Assembly (NCBI GenBank): GCA_030549205.1
Contig: JAUKTV010000002.1
Span: 930,001 to 994,000, forward strand
Direction of reading: 5' to 3'
Source: Apiosordaria backusii
Lineage: Eukaryota; Ascomycota; Sordariomycetes; Sordariales; Lasiosphaeriaceae
DNA: 64,000 bases
Part shown: in pieces, positions 47,401 to 59,976 of the stretch
How the letters are laid out: each line of letters starts with the position of its first letter
Position numbering within the stretch: the first letter of the stretch is position 1
The notes under the pieces: model-generated
The model's database searches: none
Told to the model about the DNA's origin: nothing
Seen by the model: only the letters and a program-made list of their open reading frames with translations
Made by a program: the position numbers and the translations under genes

Positions 47401-50250
47401 AAATCCCTTATAATAATAAAAAATAGAACTTTTAAAGGCTATTAAAATAAATAATAATATATAGATCTTTAAAATATAAAGAAAAGGTATTATAAAGAAG
47501 CTTATATTTAAACTTACCGATAAAAAAATAAAGTCCTTTAAAAATATTAAAGCCGCCTTTTATTTTAAAACTATTATTATTTATTTTAATCCAATTAAAA
47601 AACTATATATCTTTACTAATATAAATAAAGATAGTTTTAAAGTAATCGTTTTCTATTTTAAAAAAAAGATTTATATAAAATAAAGTATCTCCTTTTAATT
47701 TAACGAATATTTAATTAATAATATATTTTAATAAGTATATTAGTATAACTGAAAAGAATTAACTAATAGAATTTAAAATAACTACTATAATTTAAATATT
47801 AAAAAAGCTTTACTTTATATTAATATCTTTAAATTACTTTATTATTATTATTATTAATTATATTACCTTTAAACGTTTTATTATTAATATTAATATATAT
47901 ACTATAAATAGTATATAGGTAAATTAATAACTATTAATAGTTTATTTTTATTTATTTTAATATCGATTTAAAGTATAGTATATTTTAAAAAAAACTAATA
48001 TAATTACCAATAACCTTAATTACCTCCTTAAACTTACCTTAAAATACTTTAAAGTATTTACCTTTAATAAAATCTATATTACTAATTCTATAAATAAATT
48101 AAAAAATAATAGGATTTTTGATACGGTAACGGACAGTATGATGATAACAATAGGGGGCAAGTTGTTTGTGTTTAATTGATTGTTCTAAGAAGAAGAAGCT
48201 AACGCCAACAAACTGTTCAAGTATCCTCTGCAGGTTGTGGATACCCGTACACAACATGGTGCCCAAGCTTTTCGTATCAATTTTATAATAATATATTTAA
48301 TTTTATAACTAACTATTTTATAAAGGTTTTATATTAAAAGACCGTTTTTTTTACTTTTTTAAAGAATTCGCTATTAAATTAAAAAAAAGATATTAATAAA
48401 ACCTTTACTTTAAACCTATTATAAATAAAATCTTTAAAGAAAAGTTTAAAAAACTTTATAATTATTATTTAATAAATAAACTTCTTTACCTTTAAAGATT
48501 AAAAACGCTTTAACGACTTTATATACTTAATAATTATATAAAAAATATCCTTAAATATTACTATAACCGTAATTTTTACTTTAAAATCTTTTAAACCTAA
48601 TATTAAATTTAAAAAACCTTCTTTATTTATAACCTTAAAAAAGATTATAAATTATATTTAATAATATTCTAAATATTAAATAAATTAAATTAATTAATAA
48701 AAACCTATTAAAAAACTTTAACCTATTATATCCCTTTTAATTCCTTTTTATACCATTATATTTAACATTATTACCAACTTTCTCTTATACCTTAATAAAA
48801 ACTTACTTTATTAAATTATTAAATATCTAATATTTAATATCTTTTTTATAATAACTTATAAATTCTTTAAAAAAAGATTAATAATCTTTAAAATAAATTC
48901 TTATATTATTAAAACTTAAAGAAAAATCCTTTTCTAATATTTACTTATTTATAAATAGAAAGTTCTTTTTATAATTATTAATAATAAAGACCTTTAATAA
49001 ATAAAAGGCTTTTAAAAAAAAAATTAAAAACAATTAAGAATAAAACTTCTTATATTTACTATATATTATCTTTAAATTAATAGATTATTAAAAAAGCATA
49101 ATTAAATAATTAAAATTACCTTCCGATTTTAAATATAAAAATACCCTAAAGGAAACTAAATAAAGGCTATCTTTTACTTGTAAACTTTATTAAACAATTA
49201 ATACTTTAAAATAATTAAATACTCTTTAAATAAATTAATTATTAGAAAGAAAATACATTTCTCCTCTTTAAAAATAAGTAATACTTTAAAAGAACCCTAA
49301 CTTCTTTAAAATATTTTTAAATATAATATAAAAATAACTATAAAGAAATCTATTAAATATATAAAAGAACGGTATAATAAGTATTATTAATAAAAGGAAT
49401 TTACTATTAACGATTAAATAATAATTAAATTTTATTAAAAATACTTTATTTTTATAAAATATAGTTAAAAGTTAGCTTTATAATATAAAGGACCCTTTAA
49501 AATTAAAGGAAAGTATTTACTATTAATATATAAGCTTAAATTTCCTTTAAATATTAAAATCTATTTAATTATATTTATAGTATTTCTTAAAAAAGTAAAT
49601 GCTCTTTAAAAAAACCTCTATTAATAGGCTCTTTTAAAAACCACCTCTATAATTATTAAAAATAATAACCGATATTTTAACCTTTATATAATATATAAAG
49701 TCGAAAGGATTATATTATATAAGGATTAAAAGGAAAGAAAATAAATATATTAAATATATTAAATTAAATATTCTACTATATATAATATAAAGTTAAATAA
49801 AGAAAAATTAAAGAAAATAGTCCTTAAATTTATTTAGAAATATAAAGTTAAGATTAAAAAGAAGGAAAAGTTAATTAATAGTTAGAAAAAGGATTTAAAA
49901 GTATTTTCCTTTACTTTACTACTTTAAAAAAAAAGTCGGCCTTTAAAAATTTAAAAAGACTAATTTATTAATCTAATATATCCTTATAATAAATCTGACT
50001 TTATATAAAGAATAGCTTAAAAAAACTTTAAATAATAACTATTACTTATTTATAAAATAATATTTACTAATTTTTTTTTTAAAAGTAAAGGTAAATAAAG
50101 AAGGGCTATATTAATAAAAATATTAATAAAAATATTCTTTTAAAATTAAAAATTAAAGGAAAATTAAGCTTTTACTTTACTTTAAATATTTACCTTTTCT
50201 TTACTTATATTATTTTCTTTTATAACCTCTTTTATTATAATTTATCTTTC
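44500..50250 (+). pseudogene. Gypsy gag-pol remnant with C-terminal chromodomain
   Basis: Heavily damaged plus-strand polyprotein. The reverse-transcriptase region is near 46,500-47,350: YINNIIIFLNNN matches the family's catalytic region with its second Asp lost, followed by LKLSFKKSFL. The tether and RNase H are at about 47,500-48,030. Integrase lies after the nested insertion (about 48,300-49,300). A chromodomain-like stretch follows at about 49,660-49,860 (VERII...KVEKL-type pattern with a damaged Trp-Lys-Gly-Tyr core). Gag is presumed at 44,500-45,800 but no zinc knuckle can be confirmed. Chromodomains in such elements direct insertion to heterochromatin, which fits the setting. Confidence 0.75.
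48119..48279 (+). mobile_element. 161-base TG...CA insertion (solo-LTR-like), copy 2
   Basis: Same length, ends and orientation as copy 1, with a perfect ATTTT duplication (48,114-48,118 and 48,280-48,284). It sits between the RNase H and integrase regions of the Gypsy element. This copy keeps C or G at most of the places where copy 1 has T or A, so it is the less mutated of the two. Confidence 0.9.
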
Positions 50251-50259
50251 TTTAAAGAA

Positions 50260-52742
50260 GGGAGTATTAAAAAACTATAGCCTTTATTTTAATTAAAGAA
50301 AAGGCGGTATTATAGAAATATTCCTATAATTAAATTAAATATTTATTTTAATTATTAAAAGAAAGAACTTAGATCTTTTCTATTTAATAAAATACTTACT
50401 ATTAATTAAACTCTAATTTAATTAACTTAATCTTTATAAAAGTTAAAAATTAGGATTAAAATTACTAAATACCTTCTTTAATTAAAAGGAACTTACTTAA
50501 ACTTTTAAATAATATATACCTTTATTAGCTATATTAACCTTTCCTTATATTCTTTTTTTATTATAATTAAAAGTAACTATCGATTAAAGTAAGTAACTAT
50601 TTTAAAAGTCTATTTTAAGATTTTACTTTAATTTATAATAATTAATTAAAAAAAAAAGCTTAAAACTTCCTTACGCTTATAAAAAACTTTTACTTTTTTA
50701 ATAAAGGCTTTCCCTTTTCTTTTAAATAATTAATAAACTAACTTTTAAAATTTAATTATTACCTTTATTACTTTACTTCTATTATCTTACCTTTTACTAT
50801 ACTATATTTTTATTTACTTCTTTTTTTTACTAATTAACTTTAAAATTAACTGCTATACTTTAACCTTCTTTAAACTTATTTTTTAAATTTTTATATTTAT
50901 AATAATCTTTAAATCTTTATTTAGATTTTTTAATAAGTAAAATAAGCAGACTCGTTTTTTACAACTTTACTTCTGAATTTAATAAATCTTCTTCCGACTT
51001 ACTTAATATTATAAGTATTTTTAAAAAAAGTACTAGTATTTTCTATTATTTAAACTATTGTATTTAAAATAACTTCCTTTTTAAATATTATAAAGGAAAA
51101 GCCTTTAAAATTATTTAATAGGATTTATTTATTTACTTTATAATTAAAGTAATAGTTATAAATAAAGTAAAAGTAAATTTTAATTCTATTACTTATTAAT
51201 ACTTTTTTTACTTTTTTACTTATTACTATACTATTAAAAAAGCTTTTATTAAAGTCTTTATATACTATAATTAAACTTTTTTTATTAACTTTATAAATAA
51301 AAATATCTATAATATCTTTATTAATAAAAAACCATATTATCTTAATATATATAATTACTTTTTTAATAAAGTCTTTCTTTCTATTAAATCTTAATTAAGC
51401 CCTTTTATTAAAAAAGATAAATAGTATCTTTATAAAAGCTCTTTAATAAAGGAAATTTAAAACTAAGTTATTTAAATAGAAAACTTTTATTTTAAGTTCT
51501 TTATCGATAATGTCTTTATTATTTATAATTTTATTAAAAATCCTAACTTATATACTATCTTTTAATAAAAGTAACTTAAGGAAATTAAAGGATAATTAAT
51601 TTAGGATTTAAAAAAGAAGCCGGTTATTAAAAAAAAAGTTCGATATAGTTTCTTTTATTTTTAATTAAAAGCTAAGTTCCTTTATTAAACTATTACCGTT
51701 AAAGATATTATAAAAAATAAGTTTTAAAATATTTACTTATAATTAATTAATTATTATATAAAGATTAGCCTTCCTACTTCCTTTATTATTTAAAAAATAC
51801 TTTATTATCGAAAGTCCTTCTTTTATTATAATAATAGTTTTATAGATATTATCTATAATAAAGGAGTTATTATAAAAGTATATATTATACTTTATAACTA
51901 TTTAAAAAAAAAGAAGTTTCTTAATAATAAAAAAAAGGCTTTTTATTAATTTTATAATATATAAATAGCCTTTTTAAAGATTAATATATTCTTTAAAGAC
52001 TTTAGGGAATTTAATATTAAGCTTTATCGGATAGTTAAAATCGAAGGATTTAAAAAAGATATACCTTTTCTTTTAAAAATAATAAGTGATTTTTAATTTA
52101 AATAATAAATAAATCAGAATTTTATATAGAATGTTAATATTAAATATATCTTTTATTAAAAAGTTAACTTCTTTATTAATAATCTTATTATATTAAACCT
52201 TAAGTATAATTTATTTATTATAATAAATTAAAAAGAAATTACCTATTATTTTACTATTCTATTATATTATAAAAACTTCCCTTTTTTAAACCTTTTAAAT
52301 TAGTCTTCCTTTTATATCCTTATTTATAATAAAAAGGGTATTATTATTAAACTATAAAAGGTAAAACCGTTATATACTTAAAAAAAGAATATTAATAGTT
52401 TTACTAATTTATATTAATTAATTAATTTTAAAGATCTTTATATTATTACTATAAATACTTTTATTTATAATTAATATAAATATAATTATAAAGGAAATTA
52501 TAGTTAAAAATAAAGTAATAGAAGTAATTAATATTATATATTTAAATGTCTTTTAAAATAATAAGAAGAGAAGATAATAAATTAGGATAATTATAAAAGG
52601 TATAGAATATTAATTAAGTTTTAAAACGGATTTTTATATTATTTTTATTTAAAAAAAGATAATATAGGATTTTAAGGAGGAAAATAATAAAAGGAGTGAC
52701 GATTTTTTAAAGGATTAAAAAGCTTTTTTTTATATCGAATAT
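50260..52742 (+). other. Unexplained 2.5 kb between the pol end and 3' LTR of the Gypsy element
   Basis: TA-rich and stop-filled. A stretch from about 50,960 reads NFTSEFNKSSSDLLNII and, with later parts, may be a decayed extra open reading frame, but nothing identifies it. An older nested insertion is an alternative, although no LTR pair or target duplication was found inside. Confidence 0.4.
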
Positions 52743-53428
52743 TATTATAAGATTTTATACTTTTATAGAACTTACTTAATATTATAGTTTTACTTTATAT
52801 AATTCTTTAAAAGGACCTATAATTTAAAAGCTTTTAAAGGAAGTTTTTTATTTTATTTTTACCTTTTATTATAAATTATATTTTATATATAATGTAATTA
52901 TTATATTTTTATTTTTATTTCTTTTTTTTTTCTTCTTTTTTATATATAAATATATTTAATAACCTTTTTAGCATTAATTTTCTATAGTAAATTTAATTTT
53001 AAAAGATACTTTTATATTCTTTTTTATAAAGGAAACTTTTATTAAATTTTTTATTTATATACTTTCTATATTAACTATAAAAGTCTATATAAAGAACCTT
53101 TTTAAAAAGGCTTTTTAAAAATCTCCTTTAGATTTTTTTATAAACCTTTTTATAAAATTTCTTTTAAAACTTTTTTTAAAATTTCTTTTAGAACTTTCTT
53201 TTAAGAACTTCTTTAAGGAGTTTTTATTAAAACTTTCTTTGGAATTTTTTTAAGGAGCCTCCGTTAAAACCTTCTTTAAAACCTTTTTTAAAAGTCTCTT
53301 TTAAAATCTCCTTTAGAACTTCCTTTAGAACCTCCTTTAAAATCTCCTTAGGAACTTCCTTTAGGAACTTCCTTTAAGAGCCTCTTTAAGAACCTTCTAT
53401 TTAAACTTCCTACTGGAAGGTTATAATA
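52743..53428 (+). repeat. Gypsy 3' LTR
   Basis: 686 bases, TATTATAAGATTTTATA to GGTTATAATA, followed by GATAT. Near the left edge it carries T or A where the 5' LTR has C or G, whereas its right part keeps more G than the 5' copy; RIP density is patchy. Confidence 0.92.
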
Positions 53429-53433
53429 GATAT

Positions 53434-54460
53434 CGAGAAAAATAAAATATATAAAAGTAATAACGACCTCCTTAGTAGATAGTAACGTATATAAGGGTTA
53501 TTTCCTTTACGTTTAACTTGTAAATAATCCCCATTTAAGATTACCTTTAAATAAAGACCGCCCGACGCCTTCTTTATAAACGCTAATCGGCGCTCCTTTA
53601 AATAAAAGCCTATATATCCTTACATATTAGCCAACTACTTTATATTCTAATTATACCTTTACGCTATTTACTATTACTTCTCTTCTCTTTATTCGACTTA
53701 GCCCTAACTATTTTTAACTCCGCTACTTACGTTTACCGAAGTCTACTATCTACTTTATACTAATTAATATATTTAAAGTTCGCAGCCTTTAAACTAAAAA
53801 GTAAATTAGTTCCTATATTAGTAATAGAATTATACAATTAAACCTCTAATAGCTTTATTTTTCCTTTATAAAAAGTTAAAAGTTATAAGGTTATCGATAA
53901 TACCGAGAAAAATAGAATCTTTAATAATATAAATATAAATTCTACCTTTTAAATAGGTCTTTTAGCCCTTCCTTCTTTCTCCCTTTTTATATTTTTAACT
54001 TAATATACTCGTTAACGGTCCTAAAGGAAGTAAGCCAAAGGCGGTATACCTTATAATTATTCCGTTTATATAATACTATAGATCTATAGCTATTAAAGTT
54101 TAATACCCTTTATCCTTTAACGTTAATATATACTTATTAAATTAATCTAATAAGTACCTTTACTATTCTCTAATATATAAAACGGTAAAATGAAAACTCG
54201 AATAACGGATAAATAATCTACTATATATATTTTTGCTGTTTATAATTACGTAATTTTTAAATTATAATAATATAATAATTTATAAATATCTTTTTTTATT
54301 TTTAAAAAAAATAAATAAATTCATTTATATTTAAAGTTACAATTTTAATATAAATGGTAATTCTAATAGGTTTAATAATAAGCTACTAGTATACGTAAAA
54401 AGAAAACAAAAGTTATAATTAATTTTAATTGTAGTAAGTATAGCCGAACGGTCCTTAGAT
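53434..54460. other. AT-rich flank of the Gypsy element
   Basis: No gene can be supported. It is moderately AT-rich with scattered CG-containing words, so it looks less damaged than the element. A phrase near 53,434 (CGAGAAAAATAAAAT) recurs in similar form at about 53,900 (CGAGAAAAATAGAAT), hinting at a small old duplication. Composition becomes genic at about 54,460. Confidence 0.45.
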
Positions 54461-54952
54461 CCACTTTAACTCAGGGTGATGCTCACTGCGCTTACCTTTT
54501 ACTTACCTTCTAAAACCAATACGGACTAAGCCAAAAATATTATCGGGTGTGACTATATAGGTAGATACCTAAGTACCATGGAGGATCAAAGAGAATGTCC
54601 GTGGCACGCCGTGGAGGAACTTTTGCACACCAAGTTGCGTGCTGTGACAAATGCCCGCTTTCCGAGTTGGTGTCCTCGGACTTTTGAATGCACTGGGATT
54701 ACAAACCTGCTAACGTGTGTGGACTACATGTCAAGATGTGACAGTATCCAATGCTAAAATTGAGCGCACAATGCGAACAAGGTCCATGGGCAAGATATAT
54801 TGAGAGAATAGAATATAATAGCGCAATTCTTTTCAATAAAGTTTCCAATATAGGTATTGCAAGGAAGGCAACTACCTGATGTACCGTGGACAGAAACTGA
54901 TCCTGATGTTTGAGCAAGGATATCAGGTGATCAAGAAGTATAAACAAACAAA
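54461..54952. other. 3' flank of the fusion-enzyme gene
   Basis: GC-balanced, no convincing gene. A minus-strand open frame of 82 codons (54,699-54,947) begins right after the fusion gene's stop and is probably its 3' untranslated region. Confidence 0.5.
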
Positions 54953-57900
54953 CTAAAACGTAGGCGCAACCCTCACAGGCATCTTGTCTCCTACATGACT
55001 TCCCAATCTGAATGATCGGAGTGAGGTCGTTGAAAGCCTGGGTGCATGCGCCAGAGGCCGCGACTGTGAAACCGACCGCACGCTCATGCTGCGCCCAACG
55101 CGGGTCCCTCCGCTCCCTGACGAGCCCGCCGGCGAGGGCGGCACGGACCGTCCTCGAGATCGAACATTCAGCTTGCCCATCATGGCCGTCATGGCTGTTG
55201 CACCGTCGAGTGGTGGAGTAGGTGGTGACCTGATCGGATGGGGCGCCATGCCAAAGCCACTGTGCATCAGGTGGCTGGCGACAGATCCGGGCACCTGTGA
55301 CGTCCGAGAGTTCAATGGTCTGCCGTTGTAAGACGCCATCATGCGCTCCAGTGAGGTGGCGCGAGATGTTCCTCTCAATGGGGGTGATCGTGTGGAGGCC
55401 ATGGACGGCGGGGTGGGTGGACGGTGTTGTTGCTCCATTGCTGCCTGGATTTGCTCAAACGTCAACGAGGACGGCAACTTGCTCAGCCGGCGGATGGACC
55501 TCATGTTGGCATCGATGAAGCTGGACATGGCTTTGACTGCTGTGTTGTTCTCGTGCGTGGCCATGGCACTGGCTTCGGGAGATGTGCTCGCTCGGGCAAG
55601 ATGCATTGCGTTCAGCGTTTGCGGTGCGGGATTGACCTTGGGGGCACCGCGGATGCTCGCCTGGATGCGGCTCATGACATTGTCAAAGTCAACACCCGAC
55701 TTTTGTTGTTGAGATGACACGTAGGCCGGAGCAGCACCGAGCACAGTCTCTTGCGTCAGGACAAAGAAAGACCCATCCCGAATTCTCTGCCTCACCAGGT
55801 TCCAGCGCGTTCTTGCCGGGTTGCGTTCGAGAACGGGATTGTACACCTTGTTTTTGGCGAGCTTTGCGTAAAACACCTCCAGTCTTCTGGCCATGCGCTC
55901 CAGAGTTTGCATGAGAAAAGTAGCAAGCACCATCAGACGCTGGTCATCGTCTTCAGCCTCCATAGCCATCACACTGTCGAAGGCGTCCATGCCGTGGCAT
56001 GCTTCCTCGCGGATGTCTTCCAGCAACTCAATATCGAGTTCGACGCTCCTGGCGGCGTAATTGAAGATGCCGCGCTCCGCAAACCGGATATTGCCGCTGC
56101 TCTGGCCGACAAACTGGCCAACCAGGGCGACCTCTTGGGAGGTGGTAACAGCATCCGGAGATGTCTTTGCGCGCGCAATGATCCCAAGCACGTCGGGCAG
56201 TCGCAAGTCGGATCCAGCGCCAGCACTGTCTGCAAGAGTGAACGACAGCTTGAGAATGAGCTCCTGAAGCTTGGGGCCGAACAGTGCAGAGAAGCCTCCC
56301 TGTAGAAGACGAGACTGATAGTCATAGAAAACCCTAATCAATCCCACAGCCGTTGGGCGCGTCCAAACATTCGCGGATTCCCGGAGGAACTCGTCGTTGG
56401 TGCCATCCAAATCACTAGCACCCATGATATCATACATCTCGAATTGATGTGCGACCAGGGTCTCAACAGTCGTGCGAAGATAAGCAGCCCAAAGATCGTA
56501 GAGATCGCCAAGCTCCGGCACCCCATGGAAGTCGGGCTTCGGCGTGAGCTGGCCAACAAAGTACTTTGTCAACAGACTGTTGACCTCGGGGTTATTGGTG
56601 TGAGCAAGGTTGTCGAACGTCTTGGAGCAGTCAACACCGGCGTTGGACTTGATGATCAAAGTGCCGCCAGGGTGCATAGGGCAAAAGTCGGTCACGTCGT
56701 AGACGCTGCCGTGAACGCCAATCCACATGCGGCTGTCGGGTTGGTGGCCAGTATGACGGGCCAGCTGCGAAAGAGGAATGGTGGGCAGATTGCAAGGCAA
56801 GGGCTTGGGGGTCATGAAGACATCCAACATGAAGCGGCGCTCAGCGAAGGCCTTGTTGATGATGGTCTCTGCGGCCTCCATCGTCGAGGTGCAGTAGTTG
56901 TAAAGGGCCTGCCGGATCCCCTTCATCACCGTGTCAAACACAGCCACAGAGCCGCACACATAGAGGTAGCCACCAAGACCGCCCTGCTTTTTTGACATGA
57001 CAAGCTCCGAGATGGTGGCCCCCTGCTCCACGATGAGAGCATCAATATACCGAGGTGGCATCTCCTTCTCGACCAACTCGCGCGAGTGCCGGTCGTAAAC
57101 CAGGCCACGGCTGTCCCGGGAGAATGCAAGGTGGACCTCCATCAAGCCAGCCTCGACATAGTCACGCAGTTCCTCTTCGTACGCAAACTTCTCCCGGGAT
57201 TGCACACCAAGATACAGGATGTCTCGGCCAGCCGCGTTATTGTGAGAGGACAGGCGGGCTTGCCAGAAGCTTCGCATCGGAGCTATTCCACTGCCTCCAG
57301 CAAAGAGACAAACCGGTGCCGCCCGATCAATCGGCAGCTGAAAGTTGAGGGGACGGCTAACCCCAATGAGCACATCCTCCATATCCTCAATGAGCTCATC
57401 ACTGGAACCTACGAAAGGGTTCAGAAAGCCGCTGCTAACACCTGCGCAGGGAATCTTCTCGTTTCCTGCAAATGTCGAGCACAGGTTGTACTCAGCCCGG
57501 GAGACGGTCAGCTCGACCACCGAAGGGAGAAGCTCCTGAGCGTGGTTGGAGATGGAATACGTCCTGGGCACTTCAACAGCAATCAGGTCGCAGAGCCATG
57601 ACATGTCGCCTGTGAGGTCGAAGGCCCGGTCCCAGATATGCGGGTTGGTCTCGCTTACAGCGGCCTGAAGCAGATCGCCAAGAGACCCTTTGACGGGCCA
57701 CTCCGTTGTCGCGAGAACCTGAAGCACCGTGTTGGAAGAAGCACGGAGCATGTCATGGACCTTGAGGGCAAGCTCCTTGGTAATGGGGGCAAGGTGACCA
57801 CGTCTCAGGATGTCCTTGACGGTGAGGTGTGGCGTGGATGTGTGAGAAACAGCGCCCAGGTGCTGAGCAAAGCGTTGCCATTGAGTGTTGGGCGTGATGC

Positions 57901-59976
57901 GGTAGTCGAGGTAGTCCCCGAGCCCCAAGGCGGCAGCAACTTTGGCGCACTCGGCCCAGCTGTTGAGAGGCATAACGGCTAGGCGGTCACCTGGCTGAAA
58001 GGTGATGCCGGTGTTGTGTAGGTCCAAAGTGACCATGGCGATGGACCGGTTGGGGTCGTTGTCGACAAACGACCGGCTCAGGATTCGGGACTTGTATCGG
58101 CATTCTTCAAAAGTTCCGCGCATTTCGTGGGGCTCGACAGTGATCTTACCACGGAACGGCTCGAGACGCTCTTTCATGGCCTCTGAAAATTGCTTGTGTG
58201 TCTCCTCCCACGGCTTATCGTTAGAATCGGGCGCGCCCGACAAGCCATTGGTCTCAGTCCTCCCTGTCTTGCTTGCAATCTCGAGAATTCCAAAGACTTT
58301 GTACCGGCTGTAACAGACTCGTCAGCTACCTAACCTGGAACCTTTCCAACCTCCCAACATCGAGGGAATGTCAGGTAACAATATAAATAAAGAACTTACT
58401 GCGTCCCCATGAACCCCCTCTCACCCACATACGCCTCAACAATGCCGTCAAGGACGCCCATTAGTCTCGGATCACCTGACTGCTGAACAAATTCGGGGAT
58501 GCGGTAGTGGTATTCGATGGCGGCGATGAAGGCGCGAAGATTGGAGGGCAGCCATGCACGGAGATGCAAACCCTCCTTCCCAAGAAAAGAGTCATACTTT
58601 GACCGGCCCAAGAAGGCGTCCATGACGAGGAAAGGGGGGAACTGGAGGCCGGATGAGGCAGGACAACGTTTGCTCAGGGGCGTTGAAAATTTGCCCCAAC
58701 GTATCCATTGGTGGCCCGGAACGTAGTTTTCTCCCGAATTGGGATTAGTATTGATGGTATGAAAAGCATTCGGCATGCGTTCGAGGATTTCTTTGAGGCG
58801 TATCAACTCTCGGAGGAGGCCCTCGACGTTGCGGTTCATGACATGTTCCTGGCAGGCGGCTATGGCATCAGGGCCATGTTGGAACGACGCCGATGTGTCA
58901 GCACAGCCCTTTTGGAAGGCAATCTCGGTTCGTTCGCCAAAGACCGGCCATCGCATGTCCATGTTGTCGAATCTGCCCACATACGGGTATGTAGCGTTCT
59001 TGTCACGCAACTTCATGTTGAACTTTGGATATGTAAAACACGTTAGTAAAGCAAGAAAAGAAAAGGGAAAAGCAAGAAGTACTAACGGAGGATTGATCAA
59101 AGAAGGTAAGATGAGGGATGGAACGACCAAGACGTCTCGAGACCTGCCAGTATGGCAGCGCAATGCTTCGAGGAATCCCAACTAGCTCTTCTCCGAGGTC
59201 ATCTCCCATTTCACAATTGGGCCGGTATCTCGTAGGATTAACCGTCACACCCTCGTTCCCGTCGTTCTTGTCTTCGTATCGATAGATGGAGCAGAGCATG
59301 CCAAGGGCTACCACCGCTCCCCAGAGGGCCTTGTCTGGGATGATATCGGGTGTTCCCTGAACAATGGGAAGGGCGGCAACTGATTCCCGCACACGGCCTC
59401 TAGCCACGCATCCTGGCATTCGTTCACACAGGTCCGACCATATCCGGCCCGGTGAGTTGGCGAGAGCGCCGGGAGACTCGTCGTAGTCTGGTGGACAAAA
59501 CCCGTGCTCCACACTCAGATACCCATCTTTCCAACCTGTCCTCGGCCCTATCTCCTCGGCTCTGATCATGACCTGACGCGCAGGGGCTCCGAGCGCTACA
59601 GCCAGAAGGTCTTGTTCGGCTACGTTGAGTGTGTCGATGTTTTTCATTCCGCTGATCTCGTTGACTGATGGGATGTTGGCGTACAGGACCTCGTTGATAG
59701 ACTTGCGTTCCCTCATTCGCAACCACTCCTCGGCATCCACTCCTCGGGGAATCTGTTTCCTGTCAGCCAACAACATCTTTTCAATGATTGCATTCAGCCT
59801 CCCAAACTCACATCAAACGCTGCGTGAATGTCTCCCGGCTGGGTATAGCCAGAAAAAGAGCAGCCTCGAGGTCCCATGCGGCTGCTGGACCGGCTACCAG
59901 CAACTGAGCCAGCAGGACACTGGCCGCCGGCCATGCCAGACACTGGGCACGATTGCATAGACATTATTGAGGACAT
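54953..59976 (-). CDS. Self-sufficient heme enzyme: IDO-like domain fused to FAD/NADPH reductase and cytochrome b5
   Basis: Exons, right to left: about 59,976-59,812 (5' end uncertain), 59,776-59,087, 59,022-58,400 and 58,307-54,953; introns 59,023-59,086 (CTAAC lariat) and 58,308-58,399 (GTAAGT...ACAG). From the ATG at 59,776 the product is 1,555 residues. Residues 1-450 resemble the indoleamine 2,3-dioxygenase fold: IPRSIALPYWQVSRRLG, LTFFDQSS, ADTSASFQHG, HLRAWLPSNLRAFI and GERGFMGTHRYKV; the His of GTHRYK, likely the heme ligand region, has its codon split by the last intron. Next comes a cytochrome P450 reductase-type module without the FMN domain: RTYS for FAD (about 686) and GGSGIAPMRSFW for NADPH (about 774). 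A cytochrome b5 domain follows with heme histidines in HPGG (about 983) and LAHTNNPEV, then a helical region and a 250-residue Ser/Pro-rich tail. I infer electron flow NADPH-FAD-b5-heme. Substrate unknown. Confidence 0.88.

Larger units (their letters stand above)
40907..53428 (+). mobile_element. Gypsy chromovirus, RIP-damaged, 12.5 kb with nested insertions
   Basis: LTRs at 40,907-41,590 (684 bases) and 52,743-53,428 (686 bases) flank the element, with a perfect GATAT target duplication (40,902-40,906 and 53,429-53,433). Subtracting two nested 161-base insertions with their target copies leaves about 12.2 kb. Pol lies on the plus strand in the order RT, RNase H, integrase, chromodomain, the Gypsy order. 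About 2.5-3 kb on each side of the gag-pol core is not explained by standard Gypsy domains. Confidence 0.92.

Noticed and set aside
54699..54947. 82-codon minus-strand frame right after the fusion gene
   Set aside because: No motif and no promoter space; probably 3' untranslated sequence.
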